A stretch of 64,000 bases of DNA from Klebsiella spallanzanii (GCF_902158555.1 NZ_CABGGS010000045.1:1-64000), one strand, 5' to 3'. Numbered from the stretch's first letter, positions 34,207 to 45,113 are shown. Numbers and translations: made by a program. Notes: a model not told the origin generated them from the letters alone.

Positions 34207-36843
34207 ATGTCACATCTGAAAAATGGATCGCGCCATTTCGGCTCCCGGATCACCACAGGCCATCGTCTGCGACCGGGACACCTTTTTATCCAGATACCGC
34301 TTGCTCTGCTGATTGCCGCGCAAACTTTTTCCGCGCGGGGGGAACTCTACTTTAACCCACGCTTTTTATCCGACGATCCGTCATCCGTTGCTGATTTATC
34401 TGGGTTTGAAAAAGGTCAGGAAGTGCCGCCCGGTTTATATCGCGTCGATATATATCTGAATGATGGTTTTATGACCACACGCGATGTCGAATTTAATGTG
34501 GCAGAAAATACCATCGGGCTGGCGCCCTGCCTGACTCGTGGACAGTTGGCGAGTATGGGAGTCAATCCAGCCGCAGTGGCCAAAATGAACGCTCTGGAGG
34601 TTGATGCCTGCGTACCGCTTGTCGCTATGATAAAAGAGGCGACCACACGCTTTGATGTCGGCCAGCAGCGCCTTTACCTGACGATCCCGCAGGCATTTAT
34701 GGGTAATCGCGCACGCGGATATATCCCTCCTGAACTTTGGGATGATGGGATTAACGCAGCCCTGCTCAATTACAGCCTGACTGGAAACAATGTGCGTACC
34801 GCGACCGGCGACACCAGCCACTACGCCTGGCTGAATCTACAAAGTGGGCTGAACATTGGCGCATGGCGTCTGCGCGACAACACTAACTGGAGCTATAGCG
34901 GCGGTGACGATTCCTCCAGTCATGAAAATAAGTGGCAACACGTCAACACCTGGCTTGAGCGCGATATCACGCCGCTACGCTCGCGGATGACGCTCGGCGA
35001 TGGCTTTACCGATGGCGATATTTTCGACGGCATTAACTTCCGCGGCGCACAGCTAGCTTCCGATGACAATATGCTCCCGGACAGCCAGAAAGGTTTTGCG
35101 CCTGTCATTCACGGTATCGCCCGCGGCACGGCACAAGTTTCGGTCAAACAAAACGGCTACGAAATCTATCAAAGTACAGTGCCACCAGGCCCGTTTACCA
35201 TTAGCGATCTCTACTCTGCGGGCAATGGCGGTGACCTACAGGTCACCATTAAAGAAACCGATGGCAGCAGCCAGGTCTATAGCGTCCCCTGGTCGTCGGT
35301 GCCGGTTTTACAGCGTGAAGGTCATACACGTTATGCCATGACGGTCGGGGAATATCGCAGCGGTAATGGGCAGCAGCAAAAACCAAAGTTCTTCCAAAGC
35401 AGTGTATTACGCGGTTTTCCTGACGGATGGACGCTGTATGGTGGCACCCAACTAGCGGACCGCTATCGCGCCTTCAACCTCGGTTTTGGCAAAAACATGG
35501 GCGATTTCGGCGCGCTATCGCTGGATATCACCCAGGCCAACGCAAAGCTTGCTGACGACAGCGAACATCAGGGGCAATCTCTGCGTTTTCTCTACAACAA
35601 ATCACTAACCGAAACGGGAACCAATTTTCAGCTTGTCGGCTATCGCTACTCAACGCGCGGCTATTTTAACTTCGCCGATACGACCTATAACCGGATGAGT
35701 GGTTACAACATTGATACCCAAGACGGGATTATCGAGATGAAACCCAAATTTACCGACTACTACAACCTCGCATGGAATAAGCGCGGCAAGGCTCAAGTCA
35801 GCATCACCCAACAACTGGGCCGAACGGCGACGCTCTATCTGAGCGGCAGCCATCAGACTTACTGGGGCACTGGCAGCGCGGACCAACAGCTCCAGACCGG
35901 TTTGAATGGCGTGGTTGACGATATCAACTTGACCCTGAGCTATAGCCTGACCAGGAATGCCTGGATGGAGGGGCGGGACCAAATACTGGCCCTCAACGTC
36001 AATATTCCATTCAGCCACTGGATACGCTCTGACAGCCGATCCGTCTGGCGGCACGCGAGCGCCAGCTACAGCATGTCGCAAGATCTCAACGGACGAATGA
36101 GCAATCTCGCGGGCTTGTACGGTACGCTGCTTGAAGACAACAACCTAAGTTACAGCATGCAGACCGGATACGCAGGCGGCGGCATGGGATCCAGCGGCGG
36201 CACCGGCTATACGGCCCTTAACTATCGCGGCGGCTACGGCAACGCCAATCTTGGTTACAGCCGTAGCGATGGGTTCAGGCAGCTTTACTACGGCATAAGC
36301 GGCGGCGTGCTGGCGCATGCTAACGGCATCACCTTCAGCCAACCGCTGAACGACACCACGGTCCTGATTAAAGCGCCGGGCGCGAACAATGTCAAAGTTG
36401 AAAACCAAACCGGCGTGACCACCGACTGGCGAGGATATGCCGTCATCCCCTACGCCACGGAATATCGTGAAAACCGGGTGGCACTGGATACCAACTCGCT
36501 GGCAGATAACGTAGACCTGAATGAAGCCGTGGCAAGCGTAGTGCCGACCCACGGGGCCATCGTGCGAGCGGAATTTCGCGCACAGGTGGGAATGAAGCTG
36601 TTGTTAACGCTGATGCGCAACGGCAGACCACTGCCCTTCGGCGCAATAGTCACTTCTGAGAGCAACCGCAGTAGCAGCATCGTTGCGGATAACGGTCAGG
36701 TTTATCTCAGCGGAATGCCGCTGACAGGCCAGGTCCTGGCGAAGTGGGGCGACGGCGCTGGCGCAAACTGCATGGCGGATTATCACCTGCCAAAAGAGAG
36801 CCAACAGCAGGCGCTAAGCCAACTGACGCTCACTTGTCACTGA
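34207..36843 (+). CDS. fimD: Type 1 fimbria usher
   Basis: An 878-residue usher, exactly the length of E. coli FimD and alignable throughout: [20 protein letters not shown] at the mature N-terminus, the plug ([20 protein letters not shown]), and the C-terminal domains with [13 protein letters not shown] and a final LTCH. It catalyses ordered secretion of FimH, FimG, FimF and FimA. GGAGG precedes the ATG. Confidence 0.96.
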   Translation: MSHLKNGSRHFGSRITTGHRLRPGHLFIQIPLALLIAAQTFSARGELYFNPRFLSDDPSSVADLSGFEKGQEVPPGLYRVDIYLNDGFMTTRDVEFNVAENTIGLAPCLTRGQLASMGVNPAAVAKMNALEVDACVPLVAMIKEATTRFDVGQQRLYLTIPQAFMGNRARGYIPPELWDDGINAALLNYSLTGNNVRTATGDTSHYAWLNLQSGLNIGAWRLRDNTNWSYSGGDDSSSHENKWQHVNTWLERDITPLRSRMTLGDGFTDGDIFDGINFRGAQLASDDNMLPDSQKGFAPVIHGIARGTAQVSVKQNGYEIYQSTVPPGPFTISDLYSAGNGGDLQVTIKETDGSSQVYSVPWSSVPVLQREGHTRYAMTVGEYRSGNGQQQKPKFFQSSVLRGFPDGWTLYGGTQLADRYRAFNLGFGKNMGDFGALSLDITQANAKLADDSEHQGQSLRFLYNKSLTETGTNFQLVGYRYSTRGYFNFADTTYNRMSGYNIDTQDGIIEMKPKFTDYYNLAWNKRGKAQVSITQQLGRTATLYLSGSHQTYWGTGSADQQLQTGLNGVVDDINLTLSYSLTRNAWMEGRDQILALNVNIPFSHWIRSDSRSVWRHASASYSMSQDLNGRMSNLAGLYGTLLEDNNLSYSMQTGYAGGGMGSSGGTGYTALNYRGGYGNANLGYSRSDGFRQLYYGISGGVLAHANGITFSQPLNDTTVLIKAPGANNVKVENQTGVTTDWRGYAVIPYATEYRENRVALDTNSLADNVDLNEAVASVVPTHGAIVRAEFRAQVGMKLLLTLMRNGRPLPFGAIVTSESNRSSSIVADNGQVYLSGMPLTGQVLAKWGDGAGANCMADYHLPKESQQQALSQLTLTCH

Positions 36844-36853
36844 GGAAACAATC

Positions 36854-37384
36854 ATGATGACAACCCAACGCTATCTCTGCGTCCTCCTGCTCTATGGCTA
36901 CGCCAGTCTGGCCTTCGCGGCAGACAGCACAATCTCCATTAGCGGATACGTCCGTGACAACGGCTGTGCGGTGGCAGCAGAGTCGAAAGAGTTTACCGTG
37001 GTCATGGGCAGCGAAGCAGATAAGCAGTTTCATATTGTGGGCGCGACGACACCCCCGGTCCCTTTCAACATAGTGCTCTCCCCCTGCGGTGGCGCGGTAA
37101 CGGCGGTAAAAGTTGGCTTTAACGGTCAGGCCGATAACGATAATCCCGACCTGCTGAAGCTGTTTGCCGGTCCGTCAACTGCCGCCGGTATTGGCGTACA
37201 AATCCTTAACAGTAAGCGCGTAGCTTTGCCACTCAACGCCAGCTCGGCATCGCTTGCCTGGATCCCTCTGACGCCAGGGCAGACCAATACGCTGAATTTC
37301 CATGCTCGCCTCATGTCCACCCGCGTCCCGGTGACCGCCGGGCAGGTTAACGCCATGGCGACATTCACCCTTGAATTTCAATAA
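36854..37384 (+). CDS. fimF: Type 1 fimbria minor subunit FimF
   Basis: A 176-residue pilin, the E. coli FimF length. Signal peptide ends SLAFA; donor strand [17 protein letters not shown]; second Cys in LSPCGGA; C-terminus FTLEFQ. It links FimG to the rod. It starts 10 bases after fimD, with GAGGA before the two tandem ATGs. Confidence 0.92.
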   Translation: MMTTQRYLCVLLLYGYASLAFAADSTISISGYVRDNGCAVAAESKEFTVVMGSEADKQFHIVGATTPPVPFNIVLSPCGGAVTAVKVGFNGQADNDNPDLLKLFAGPSTAAGIGVQILNSKRVALPLNASSASLAWIPLTPGQTNTLNFHARLMSTRVPVTAGQVNAMATFTLEFQ

Positions 37385-37396
37385 CTGGAGGCTGAC

Positions 37397-37900
37397 ATGA
37401 AATGGATTTATTCCCGCGGGTTAGCCGCGGGACTGCTGGCAGCTACCGTTTCTGTGGCACAGGCGGCGGACGTTACCATCACCGTGAAGGGCAAGGTGAT
37501 AGCAAAACCCTGCACTATCACGACCACCACCGAGAACGTCACCCTGGAGGATCTCTACACCTTCAATATGGTCTCGGCAGGCGCTGCTTCCGAGTGGCAC
37601 GACGTGAACCTCAATCTGACTAACTGCCCGGTAGGCACCTCACGAGTGACTGCAAGCTTTAGTGGCACCGCCGATAGCACCGGCTATTACCAGAACCAGG
37701 GTACCGCCACCAATATCCAACTAGAACTACAGGATAATGACGGCAAAACGCTAAACAACGGTTCGAGCAAAACGATGCGTATAGATGACGTAACCCAGTC
37801 AACACGCTTTCCGTTACAGGTCAGAGCGTTGTCGGTGAACGGCGGCGTAACGCAGGGAACGATTCAGGCCGTCATTAATGTCACTTACACCTGGGCCTGA
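37397..37900 (+). CDS. fimG: Type 1 fimbria minor subunit FimG
   Basis: A 167-residue pilin, same length as E. coli FimG. Signal peptide ends VAQAA; donor strand ADVTITVKGKVIAKPC complements FimH; second Cys in TNCPVG; C-terminus VTYTWA. It joins the adhesin to FimF. GGAGG precedes the start. Confidence 0.93.
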   Translation: MKWIYSRGLAAGLLAATVSVAQAADVTITVKGKVIAKPCTITTTTENVTLEDLYTFNMVSAGAASEWHDVNLNLTNCPVGTSRVTASFSGTADSTGYYQNQGTATNIQLELQDNDGKTLNNGSSKTMRIDDVTQSTRFPLQVRALSVNGGVTQGTIQAVINVTYTWA

Positions 37901-37913
37901 CACCGGAGGAAAA

Positions 37914-38819
37914 ATGAAGAAAGTCAGTAGTTTTTTTATCACGTTATTACTTCTGGGCTGCTCGTTTAACGCCTGGTCCTTTGCCTGCCAGACTGCTGCT
38001 GGCGTGGCGATTCCTATCGGTGGCGGTTCGGCAAATGTTTACGTCACCATGGCCCCGGCGGTCAACGTTGGGCAGAACCTGGTAGTTGATCTCTCGACGC
38101 AGATTTTTTGTCATAACGATTATCCAACGTCGATTACCGATTACGTCACCCTACAGCGCGGGTCAGCCTATGGCGGCGTCCTGAAAAACTTTACTGGAAC
38201 CGTAAAATATAACGGCACCACTTACCCATTTCCGACCACCAGCGAAACCTCACGGGTGATTTATAACTCCAAAACAGATAAACCGTGGCCTGCCATTCTT
38301 TATCTGACGCCGGTGAGCACCGCAGGCGGCGTGGCTATTAGCGCTGGTTCGCTTATTGCGGTCCTGATCCTGCATCAGACCAATAACAAAGATGCCGATG
38401 ATTTCCAGTTCGTGTGGAATATCTACTCTAACAATGATGTGGTTGTACCCACCGGCGGTTGCGATGTTTCCGCCCGCGATGTCACAGTGATGCTGCCTGA
38501 TTACCCTGGTTCCACGCCAATCCCATTAACGGTACGCTGCGCGCAAAACCAAAACCTGGGCTTCTATCTTTCAGGAGCAACGGAGGACTCTGGCAATATC
38601 ATCTTTACCAATACCGCCAGCACGCAACCTGCGCAGGGGGTTGGGGTACAAATTACGCGTAAAGGCAGCAGCTTAGCAGCGAACGACACGGTAGCAATGG
38701 GCATAGTCGGCACCTCGCCAGTGGATCTGGGGCTAAGCGCCCAATACGCCCGCACCAACGGACAGGTTAGCGCAGGCAATGTGCAATCGATTATTGGGGT
38801 GACCTTTGTCTATCAATAG
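37914..38819 (+). CDS. fimH: Type 1 fimbria mannose-binding adhesin, altered pocket
   Basis: A 301-residue adhesin with a 22-residue signal peptide, then the lectin domain (mature FACQTAAGVAIPIGGG) and a pilin domain. It starts at ATG 37914 with GGAGGA just upstream. Against E. coli FimH most mannose contacts are kept: Phe1, Asn46, Asp47, Tyr48, Ile52, Asp54, Gln133, Asn135, Asp140, Phe142. Two are not: Tyr137 is Lys (codon 38388-38390) and Asn138 is Asp. Tyr137 is half of the tyrosine gate, so affinity or specificity may differ. The operon is otherwise complete. Confidence 0.95.
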   Translation: MKKVSSFFITLLLLGCSFNAWSFACQTAAGVAIPIGGGSANVYVTMAPAVNVGQNLVVDLSTQIFCHNDYPTSITDYVTLQRGSAYGGVLKNFTGTVKYNGTTYPFPTTSETSRVIYNSKTDKPWPAILYLTPVSTAGGVAISAGSLIAVLILHQTNNKDADDFQFVWNIYSNNDVVVPTGGCDVSARDVTVMLPDYPGSTPIPLTVRCAQNQNLGFYLSGATEDSGNIIFTNTASTQPAQGVGVQITRKGSSLAANDTVAMGIVGTSPVDLGLSAQYARTNGQVSAGNVQSIIGVTFVYQ

Positions 38820-40257
38820 CCCTGATTTCGACCTCTACGGCCAGATGGACTATATTTTGTCCCCCTGTACCATGACCGCTGAAGGCCTGGTCGGGTTGAT
38901 GAGTGTAGAGTGTCAGCAAATAACCGTTCTACATCCTCAGTCGGAAAATATGCCGTCTATTCCCAGCACCGGGATGATTAAAAGAGTGGTGGTCTATCTT
39001 CCTGATAATCCGTACTGGTTGCTAACAACGTTGCAGGAGACCGCCCTGCTGCTCAACCGCACCTGCGAGCCGATATCAATGCTGATTCTGAGCCGCGTCT
39101 CTGCGGCCTGGCTATGGCAAACCTTACAAAAATTAGTCACTCATCCTCAAAAGCTTGTCGGCATCCGGGCCATCAGCTCCGACCTTCCCTGCAGCCAGTT
39201 AGCTACTCTGCTGCACGGCGGATATCACGAATGCCTCTGTCTGGAGCAACAAGCGATGATGGAAGAACAGGTATGGGGACATAAGAAAAGCGGCCTGACG
39301 CTAAAAGAGGTATCAGTGCTGACAGATCTTTTTGGCGGGTACAGCATAAACCGTCAGTCCCAGGTCAAAAGCCGCAGTAACAAGACCCTTTATTGCCAAA
39401 GAAAATCGGGATTGAGAAAGATGGCCAAACATATTCCCCTACTAGCGGCAAACATCCCCGGCGCACGGCAAAAATGGCAAACAGAAGAAGCCAGCGCAAG
39501 CCTTTCCGCTCTAGAACGCGAATTCATCCAGGCCATCCACTGCCGTCAGGTCTATCCAGTGTTTCAACCGATCGTCGATGGACAAATGCGCCTGCAAGGG
39601 TTTGAAATTCTGGTACGCTGGTATCGGGATGGTCTAATTCTCTCTCCAGGCGAATTCCTGCCGCAAATACGTACTTACTACGCTTGGCTGCTGCTGACCG
39701 CATCGGTCCTAAAGGAAGCCGTGCAGCATATAAACACCTGCGCAGGTCGCTATTATTTCTCCATCAATGTTCCCCCCTGCATTGCGAGTAGCTCCAGTCT
39801 GGTGCAAATGGTGATGGCGGCTCGTCGCCAACTGCGTCGTTCTGATTGGACGGAAAAGCTGGTACTGGAATTTTCCGAAACGATAGACTTTAATCCGTAC
39901 GCGCAAAGCGGAAAGTATCTAGCACGACTCAAAGAGCAAGGTTTTCGCATTATGCTGGATGATTGTTTTTCGCAAAGCAGCGTCATCTTTCCGGTCAGGG
40001 CTGTTCAGTTCAGCGACTACAAACTGGATAAAAGCATCATTGACGATTTCCAGCACGACCCGCATGCTAGCGCGTTAATTAAGAGCCTGATTTACTATAG
40101 TAAGCTCACAGGCAGTCAATGCATTGCCGAAGGCATAGACAGCCAGAAGAAACTCAATTCATTATTAAAGATGGGAGTTAACCACTTTCAGGGCTATTTT
40201 ATCTCACCTCCGGTGAAAGAAATGGAGTTGACGGCAACCATTACTCGCTTTGCCTGA
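38806..40257 (+). CDS. fimK: FimK, EAL-domain protein of the fim operon
   Basis: A 483-residue protein overlapping fimH by 14 bases, starting at TTG 38806 with GGGGTGA upstream. About residues 165-210 hold a LuxR-like helix-turn-helix (LTLKEVSVLTDLFGGYSINR). Residues 245-480 are an EAL-type cyclic-di-GMP phosphodiesterase domain. The signature is EIL instead of EAL (FEILVRW). Metal and substrate residues are mostly kept: NVPP, VLEFSET, MLDDC, YKLDKSI, IAEGID, QGYF. Loop 6 (normally DFGTGYSS) is changed to DCFSQSS, so activity may be reduced. FimK is known from Klebsiella, where it affects type 1 fimbriation. Confidence 0.88.
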   Translation: MSINSPDFDLYGQMDYILSPCTMTAEGLVGLMSVECQQITVLHPQSENMPSIPSTGMIKRVVVYLPDNPYWLLTTLQETALLLNRTCEPISMLILSRVSAAWLWQTLQKLVTHPQKLVGIRAISSDLPCSQLATLLHGGYHECLCLEQQAMMEEQVWGHKKSGLTLKEVSVLTDLFGGYSINRQSQVKSRSNKTLYCQRKSGLRKMAKHIPLLAANIPGARQKWQTEEASASLSALEREFIQAIHCRQVYPVFQPIVDGQMRLQGFEILVRWYRDGLILSPGEFLPQIRTYYAWLLLTASVLKEAVQHINTCAGRYYFSINVPPCIASSSSLVQMVMAARRQLRRSDWTEKLVLEFSETIDFNPYAQSGKYLARLKEQGFRIMLDDCFSQSSVIFPVRAVQFSDYKLDKSIIDDFQHDPHASALIKSLIYYSKLTGSQCIAEGIDSQKKLNSLLKMGVNHFQGYFISPPVKEMELTATITRFA

Positions 40258-40401
40258 AAATTAAGCAAATCTATCCGTATATCTTGCCTGACGATGACTA
40301 AAGAAAGATAAAATCTCAAACGAAGACTGACAGCGGGGCTGGCTTCTGACAAAATATCGTCATCCCCCTTTCGTAAAGATACAGATGGAATCCTCTCTCT
40401 G

Positions 40402-41268
40402 ATGGCAGCAAAAATTATTGACGGTAAAACGATTGCGCAGCAGGTACGCTCTGAGGTTGCGGAAAAAGTGAAGGCTCGCGTTGAGGCAGGAAAGCGCGCG
40501 CCAGGGCTAGCCGTCGTGCTGGTCGGCAGCAACCCGGCCTCGCAGATTTATGTCGGCAGCAAGCGCAAAGCGTGTGAAGAGGTAGGCTTCGTCTCCCGCT
40601 CGTACGATCTCCCAGAAACCACCAGCGAAGCGGAGCTGCTGGAACTTATCGACACGCTGAATGCCGATAACGCTATTGACGGTATTCTGGTCCAGCTGCC
40701 GCTGCCCGCCGGTATTGATAATGTAAAAGTTCTCGAGCGCATTTCGCCGGACAAAGACGTCGACGGTTTCCACCCGTATAACGTGGGTCGCCTGTGCCAG
40801 CGCGCGCCGCGCCTGCGTCCGTGCACCCCGCGCGGTATCGTCACGCTGCTTGAACGTTACAACATCGATACCTACGGCCTGAACGCGGTGGTCATTGGCG
40901 CATCCAATATTGTCGGACGCCCGATGAGTATGGAGCTGCTGCTGGCGGGTTGCACTACCACCGTCACCCATCGCTTTACCAAAAACCTGCGTCACCACGT
41001 CGAAAATGCCGACCTGCTGATCGTCGCAGTCGGCAAGCCGGGCTTTATTCCAGGCGAGTGGATTAAAGAAGGCGCAATCGTCGTCGATGTCGGCATTAAC
41101 CGCCTGGAAAGCGGCAAAGTGGTTGGCGATGTGGTCTATGAAGATGCCGCCGCGCGCGCGTCTTACATCACGCCGGTTCCCGGCGGCGTCGGCCCGATGA
41201 CCGTCGCCACCCTTATTCAGAACACGCTGCAAGCGTGCGAAGAGTATCACGATATTCAGGAGGCCTGA
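40402..41268 (+). CDS. folD: Methylene-THF dehydrogenase/cyclohydrolase
   Basis: A 288-residue bifunctional enzyme of one-carbon metabolism: NADP-dependent oxidation of 5,10-methylene-THF, then hydrolysis to 10-formyl-THF. Visible motifs are the catalytic Lys region [23 protein letters not shown], the Rossmann loop [13 protein letters not shown] and [13 protein letters not shown]. Length matches E. coli FolD. ybcJ starts one base after the stop. A standard marker of this chromosomal locus. Confidence 0.97.
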   Translation: MAAKIIDGKTIAQQVRSEVAEKVKARVEAGKRAPGLAVVLVGSNPASQIYVGSKRKACEEVGFVSRSYDLPETTSEAELLELIDTLNADNAIDGILVQLPLPAGIDNVKVLERISPDKDVDGFHPYNVGRLCQRAPRLRPCTPRGIVTLLERYNIDTYGLNAVVIGASNIVGRPMSMELLLAGCTTTVTHRFTKNLRHHVENADLLIVAVGKPGFIPGEWIKEGAIVVDVGINRLESGKVVGDVVYEDAAARASYITPVPGGVGPMTVATLIQNTLQACEEYHDIQEA

Positions 41269-41269
41269 G

Positions 41270-41482
41270 ATGGCGAATTTTTCTTTAGGCAAACACCCGC
41301 ACGTTGAACTCTGCGACCTGCTGAAGCTGGAAGGCTGGAGCGAAAGCGGCGCACAGGCGAAAATCGCCATTGCCGACGGTCTGGTCAAAGTCGACGGCGC
41401 GGTCGAAACCCGCAAACGCTGCAAAATCGTCGCCGGTCAAACGGTCAGCTTTGAAGGTCAGAGCATTACCGTTACCGAGTAA
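41270..41482 (+). CDS. ybcJ: S4-like RNA-binding protein YbcJ
   Basis: A 70-residue S4-domain-like protein, length as in E. coli YbcJ. The motif VELCDLLKLEGWSESGAQAK with IADGLVKVDGAVETRKRCKI is the S4 RNA-binding fold. It follows folD by one base and ends at a terminator, so the two are an operon. Confidence 0.93.
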   Translation: MANFSLGKHPHVELCDLLKLEGWSESGAQAKIAIADGLVKVDGAVETRKRCKIVAGQTVSFEGQSITVTE

Positions 41483-41488
41483 AGAGCA

Positions 41489-41514
41489 CAGGCGCCACAA
41501 CCGGCGCCTGAATT
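41489..41514. terminator. Bidirectional terminator, ybcJ and SDR gene
   Basis: CAGGCGCC and GGCGCCTG form an 8-bp stem with a 6-base loop and an AATTTT tail on the plus strand. It separates two convergent genes. Confidence 0.8.
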
Positions 41515-42258
41515 TTATCCCCGCCCGACGAAAGGCATCTCGTTAGCCATAATCGTCAGCTCAAGCACATTCGTCGTTGGCGGCAACGCCGCAATCATCT
41601 GGATCGCCGCCGCAACGTCGGCCACGTCCATCATCGCCTCTGGCGCAATCGTGCCGTCAGCCTGATAAACGCCTTTACGCATCCGCGCAGAGAGCTGCGT
41701 CTCGGCGTTACCGACGTTAATCTGCCCGCAGGCGATATTGTACTGCCGACAGTCAAGCGCGATAGATTTCGTCAGCCCGGTAATCGCATGCTTCGAGGCG
41801 GTATACGGAGCACTATACAGGCGTGGTGTAGTCGCCGAGATGGAAGCGTTGTTTATAATGCGTCCGCCCATCGGCTGCTGCTGTTTCATTATCTTGATAG
41901 CTTCTTTGGCGCAGAGGAAACTGGCGTGTACGTTAAGATTGAACACCCGCTGCCACTCCTCAAATGGGATCTCTTCAATTGATTTTGCCGGGCTGTTATT
42001 ACCCGCATTGTTAAACAACAGATCCAGACGACCAAACTGCTCGCGGACACGCTGAAAAAGCGCCTCAACCTGCCGCGGGTCAGTGACGTCTGCGGCAATC
42101 GGAATAAACCGCTCCGCGTCCAGCCCCTGAGCGCACTCGATAAGCTGCTGCTCGTTACGCGCCACAACAATAACCCCATAGCCCATCTGATACAGCGCTT
42201 TCGCCGCCGCATAACCAATGCCTTTACTGCCCCCGGTAACCAGCGCCACCTTCTGCAT
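41515..42258 (-). CDS. Short-chain dehydrogenase/reductase
   Basis: A 247-residue classical SDR: cofactor loop TGGSKGIG (residues 8-15), NNAG, catalytic Ser in NNASISAT, and the Tyr-x-x-x-Lys in YTASKHAIT. VVARNE after the second strand suggests NADPH preference. Substrate cannot be told. It is not part of the E. coli K-12 folD-cysS order, so it is an insertion in this lineage. It is transcribed alone, leftward. Confidence 0.88.
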   Translation of the reverse strand: MQKVALVTGGSKGIGYAAAKALYQMGYGVIVVARNEQQLIECAQGLDAERFIPIAADVTDPRQVEALFQRVREQFGRLDLLFNNAGNNSPAKSIEEIPFEEWQRVFNLNVHASFLCAKEAIKIMKQQQPMGGRIINNASISATTPRLYSAPYTASKHAITGLTKSIALDCRQYNIACGQINVGNAETQLSARMRKGVYQADGTIAPEAMMDVADVAAAIQMIAALPPTTNVLELTIMANEMPFVGRG

Positions 42259-42438
42259 ACATCTTCTCCCTTATGATATTTAGCTTCACGCTAGCGCGTT
42301 AATGTTCGAACAGGAATAGTCGCAACGCAGAAAATCAGTGCGGTAATCCATTCATTTGCCCAAAATCAGAATCTGGAGGGAATGTCTTTACCAGGTGTAA
42401 AGGCGATAATGGCAATTATTTACTCAGGATAACGGGAT

Positions 42439-42981
42439 ATGCCTACCATCATCACCCACGCCGCCGTGCCTTTGTGCCTTGGAGCCGGGCTGGGGCTGCG
42501 TATTATCCCGCCACGTCTGTTGCTGACTGGCGTCATACTTGCCATGTTGCCGGATGCCGATGTGCTGTCATTCAAGTTCGGCATCGCCTACGGCAATGTC
42601 TTCGGCCATCGCGGTTTTACGCATTCCCTACTGTTTGCGTTTATTGTTCCTCTGCTGTGCGTGCTGGTCGCGCAGCGGTGGTTCCGCGTCGGCCTTGTGC
42701 GTAGTTGGCTCTTTCTAACGGTTTCGCTGTTATCGCATAGCCTGCTGGATTCAGTTACCACAGGAGGGAAAGGCGTAGGCTGGCTGTGGCCTTGGCTGGA
42801 TGAGCGTTTTTTTGCGCCCTGGCAGGTCATCAAAGTCGCTCCTTTTGCCTTAGCGCAATACACTACGCCATCCGGCCATCAGGTTATTATTTCAGAACTA
42901 CAGTGGGTCTGGCTGCCGGGAGCCGCTCTGACGCTGTGTTTGTGGGCATACAGAAGCCGGAAAAAAACTGTAAGGAATTGA
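42439..42981 (+). CDS. ybcI: Inner membrane metal-dependent hydrolase YbcI
   Basis: A 180-residue DUF457/YdjM-type membrane protein with several hydrophobic segments. Conserved polar residues are ITHAAVPLCLGAG, MLPDADVLS, FGHRGFTHSLLF and SHSLLDSVTTGG. These His/Asp motifs are typical of the LexA-regulated YdjM family of predicted hydrolases. The position between ybcJ and cysS matches E. coli ybcI. Confidence 0.88.
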   Translation: MPTIITHAAVPLCLGAGLGLRIIPPRLLLTGVILAMLPDADVLSFKFGIAYGNVFGHRGFTHSLLFAFIVPLLCVLVAQRWFRVGLVRSWLFLTVSLLSHSLLDSVTTGGKGVGWLWPWLDERFFAPWQVIKVAPFALAQYTTPSGHQVIISELQWVWLPGAALTLCLWAYRSRKKTVRN

Positions 42982-43021
42982 ATTCAGAGAATTTGTGCTT
43001 ATCGGGGTTTATTATAAATGA

Positions 43022-43045
43022 TAAGGCCGCAGTAAAGCGGCCTTA
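43022..43045. terminator. Bidirectional terminator, ybcI and cysS
   Basis: TAAGGCCGC and GCGGCCTTA form a 9-bp stem with a 6-base loop between convergent genes. Both sides are A/T-rich. Confidence 0.8.
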
Positions 43046-43059
43046 ACTTCAATAAGAGA

Positions 43060-44445
43060 TTACTTACGCCGCCAGGTAGTGCCCTGCGGGCCATCTTCCA
43101 GCACAATGCCCATCTCGTTGAGACGGTCACGCGCAGCATCCGCCGCCGCCCAGTCTTTCGCTTTACGCGCATCCAGACGCTGTTGGATCAAAGACTCAAT
43201 TTCAGCCACCTCTCCGTCGTCCGCCTGCGCACCACTTTGCAGGAAGGCATCCGGCTCCTGCTCCAGCAGGCCCAGAACCGAAGAGAGCTTACGCATATGC
43301 GCGGCCATTGCGTTGGCTGCGGCGGCATCTTCGCTCTTCAGGCGGTTCACTTCACGCGCCATATCGAACAGTACGGAATAGGCTTCCGGAGTGTTGAAAT
43401 CGTCGTCCATCGCTTCGATAAAGCGCGCCTCAAACGCCTCGCCACCGGCAGGCTCTGCGGTTTTGTCGGTCCCGCGCAGCGCGGTGTACAGGCGCTCCAG
43501 CGCTGAGCGCGCCTGTTTGAGGTTCTCTTCGCTATAGTTCAGTTGGCTACGATAGTGGCCGGACATCAGAAAGTAGCGAATGGTCTCCGCGTCGTAGTAC
43601 TTGAGCACATCGCGCACGGTAAAGAAGTTGCCCAGCGATTTTGACATCTTCTCGCGGTCAACCATCACCATTCCGGAGTGCATCCAGTAATTAACGTACT
43701 CGCCGTCGTGGGCACAGGTGGACTGGGCGATTTCGTTTTCATGGTGCGGGAACATCAGATCCGAACCGCCACCGTGAATATCAAAATGGTTGCCCAGCTG
43801 TTTGCAGTTCATCGCTGAACATTCAATGTGCCAGCCTGGACGGCCCGCGCCCCATGGCGACGGCCAACTCGGCTCGCCCTCTTTCGACATCTTCCACAGC
43901 ACAAAGTCCATCGGGTTATGCTTGACGTCAACCACATCAACGCGCGCACCGGCCTGCAGCTGGTCGAGATCCTGGCGCGACAGCTGGCCGTAGTTCGGGT
44001 CGGTCGGCACGTCGAACATCACGTCGCCGTTGTCGGCAACGTAGGCGTGGCCCTTGGCGATCAGCTGTTCGGTGATCTCAATAATCTCGGCAATATGGTG
44101 AGTTGCACGTGGTTCCTGATCCGGGCGCAGGATATTCAGCGCGTCGAAATCTTTGTGCATCTCGGCAATCATACGATCCACCAGCGCAACGAAGCTTTCA
44201 CCGTTTTCATTAGCACGCTTAATGATTTTGTCGTCAATGTCGGTGATGTTGCGCACATACTTCAGCTTGAAGCCGAGAAAGCGCAGGTAGCGGGAAACCA
44301 CGTCGAATGAGACAAACGTACGGCCATGGCCGATATGACAGAGGTCGTAAACGGTAATACCACACACGTACATGCCAACTTCCCCGGCATGGATAGGTTT
44401 AAATTCTTCTTTTTGGCGCGTTAGTGTATTAAAAATTTTTAACAT
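43060..44445 (-). CDS. cysS: Cysteinyl-tRNA synthetase
   Basis: The 461-residue enzyme charges tRNA-Cys. Class I signatures are CHIGHGRT (HIGH) and KMSKSLGN (KMSKS). Zinc and cysteine-binding residues are in [17 protein letters not shown] and the [15 protein letters not shown] stretch. Length equals E. coli CysS. Essential core gene, divergent from ppiB. Confidence 0.98.
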   Translation of the reverse strand: MLKIFNTLTRQKEEFKPIHAGEVGMYVCGITVYDLCHIGHGRTFVSFDVVSRYLRFLGFKLKYVRNITDIDDKIIKRANENGESFVALVDRMIAEMHKDFDALNILRPDQEPRATHHIAEIIEITEQLIAKGHAYVADNGDVMFDVPTDPNYGQLSRQDLDQLQAGARVDVVDVKHNPMDFVLWKMSKEGEPSWPSPWGAGRPGWHIECSAMNCKQLGNHFDIHGGGSDLMFPHHENEIAQSTCAHDGEYVNYWMHSGMVMVDREKMSKSLGNFFTVRDVLKYYDAETIRYFLMSGHYRSQLNYSEENLKQARSALERLYTALRGTDKTAEPAGGEAFEARFIEAMDDDFNTPEAYSVLFDMAREVNRLKSEDAAAANAMAAHMRKLSSVLGLLEQEPDAFLQSGAQADDGEVAEIESLIQQRLDARKAKDWAAADAARDRLNEMGIVLEDGPQGTTWRRK

Positions 44446-44618
44446 CGAAGATTCCGTGTAAACGTGTGTGGGTATAAGTCGCGTATTCTAACCTTAATTC
44501 AACCCCGAAGCAGCACACATTGCAAGGTGATCCAACCCCGAGGTTATGCTATAACAGCCCCCTATATCTCACCCGACTCCGGGTGCAGGCACCACAATCA
44601 TCGGAACAGGATGCAAAA

Positions 44619-45113
44619 ATGGTAACTTTCCACACCAATCATGGCGATATCGTAATCAAGACGTTTGACGACAAGGCGCCGGAAACAGTTAAAAACTTCC
44701 TGGACTACTGTCGTGAAGGTTTCTACGACAACACCATTTTCCACCGTGTTATCAACGGCTTTATGATTCAGGGCGGCGGTTTTGAACCCGGCATGAATCA
44801 GAAAACCACCAAATCCCCGATTCAGAACGAAGCGAACAACGGTCTGAAAAACACCCGTGGTACCCTGGCAATGGCTCGTACTCAGGCCCCTCACTCCGCC
44901 ACCGCGCAGTTCTTCATCAACGTCGCCGATAACGACTTCCTGAACTTCTCTGGCGAAAGCCTGCAGGGTTGGGGCTACTGCGTATTCGCAGAAGTGGTTG
45001 AAGGTATGGACGTGGTCGACAAAATCAAATCGGTCTCCACTGGCCGCAGCGGCATGCACCAGGATGTGCCGAAAGAAGATGTTGTGATCAAAAGCGTCAC
45101 CGTCAGCGAGTAA
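44619..45113 (+). CDS. ppiB: Cytosolic cyclophilin B
   Basis: A 164-residue cyclophilin that catalyses prolyl isomerisation. Active-site residues are visible: [15 protein letters not shown] (Arg), and [21 protein letters not shown] start at ATG 44619 ([12 protein letters not shown]), giving the E. coli length. The open frame extends 99 bases upstream without a ribosome site. Confidence 0.97.
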   Translation: MVTFHTNHGDIVIKTFDDKAPETVKNFLDYCREGFYDNTIFHRVINGFMIQGGGFEPGMNQKTTKSPIQNEANNGLKNTRGTLAMARTQAPHSATAQFFINVADNDFLNFSGESLQGWGYCVFAEVVEGMDVVDKIKSVSTGRSGMHQDVPKEDVVIKSVTVSE

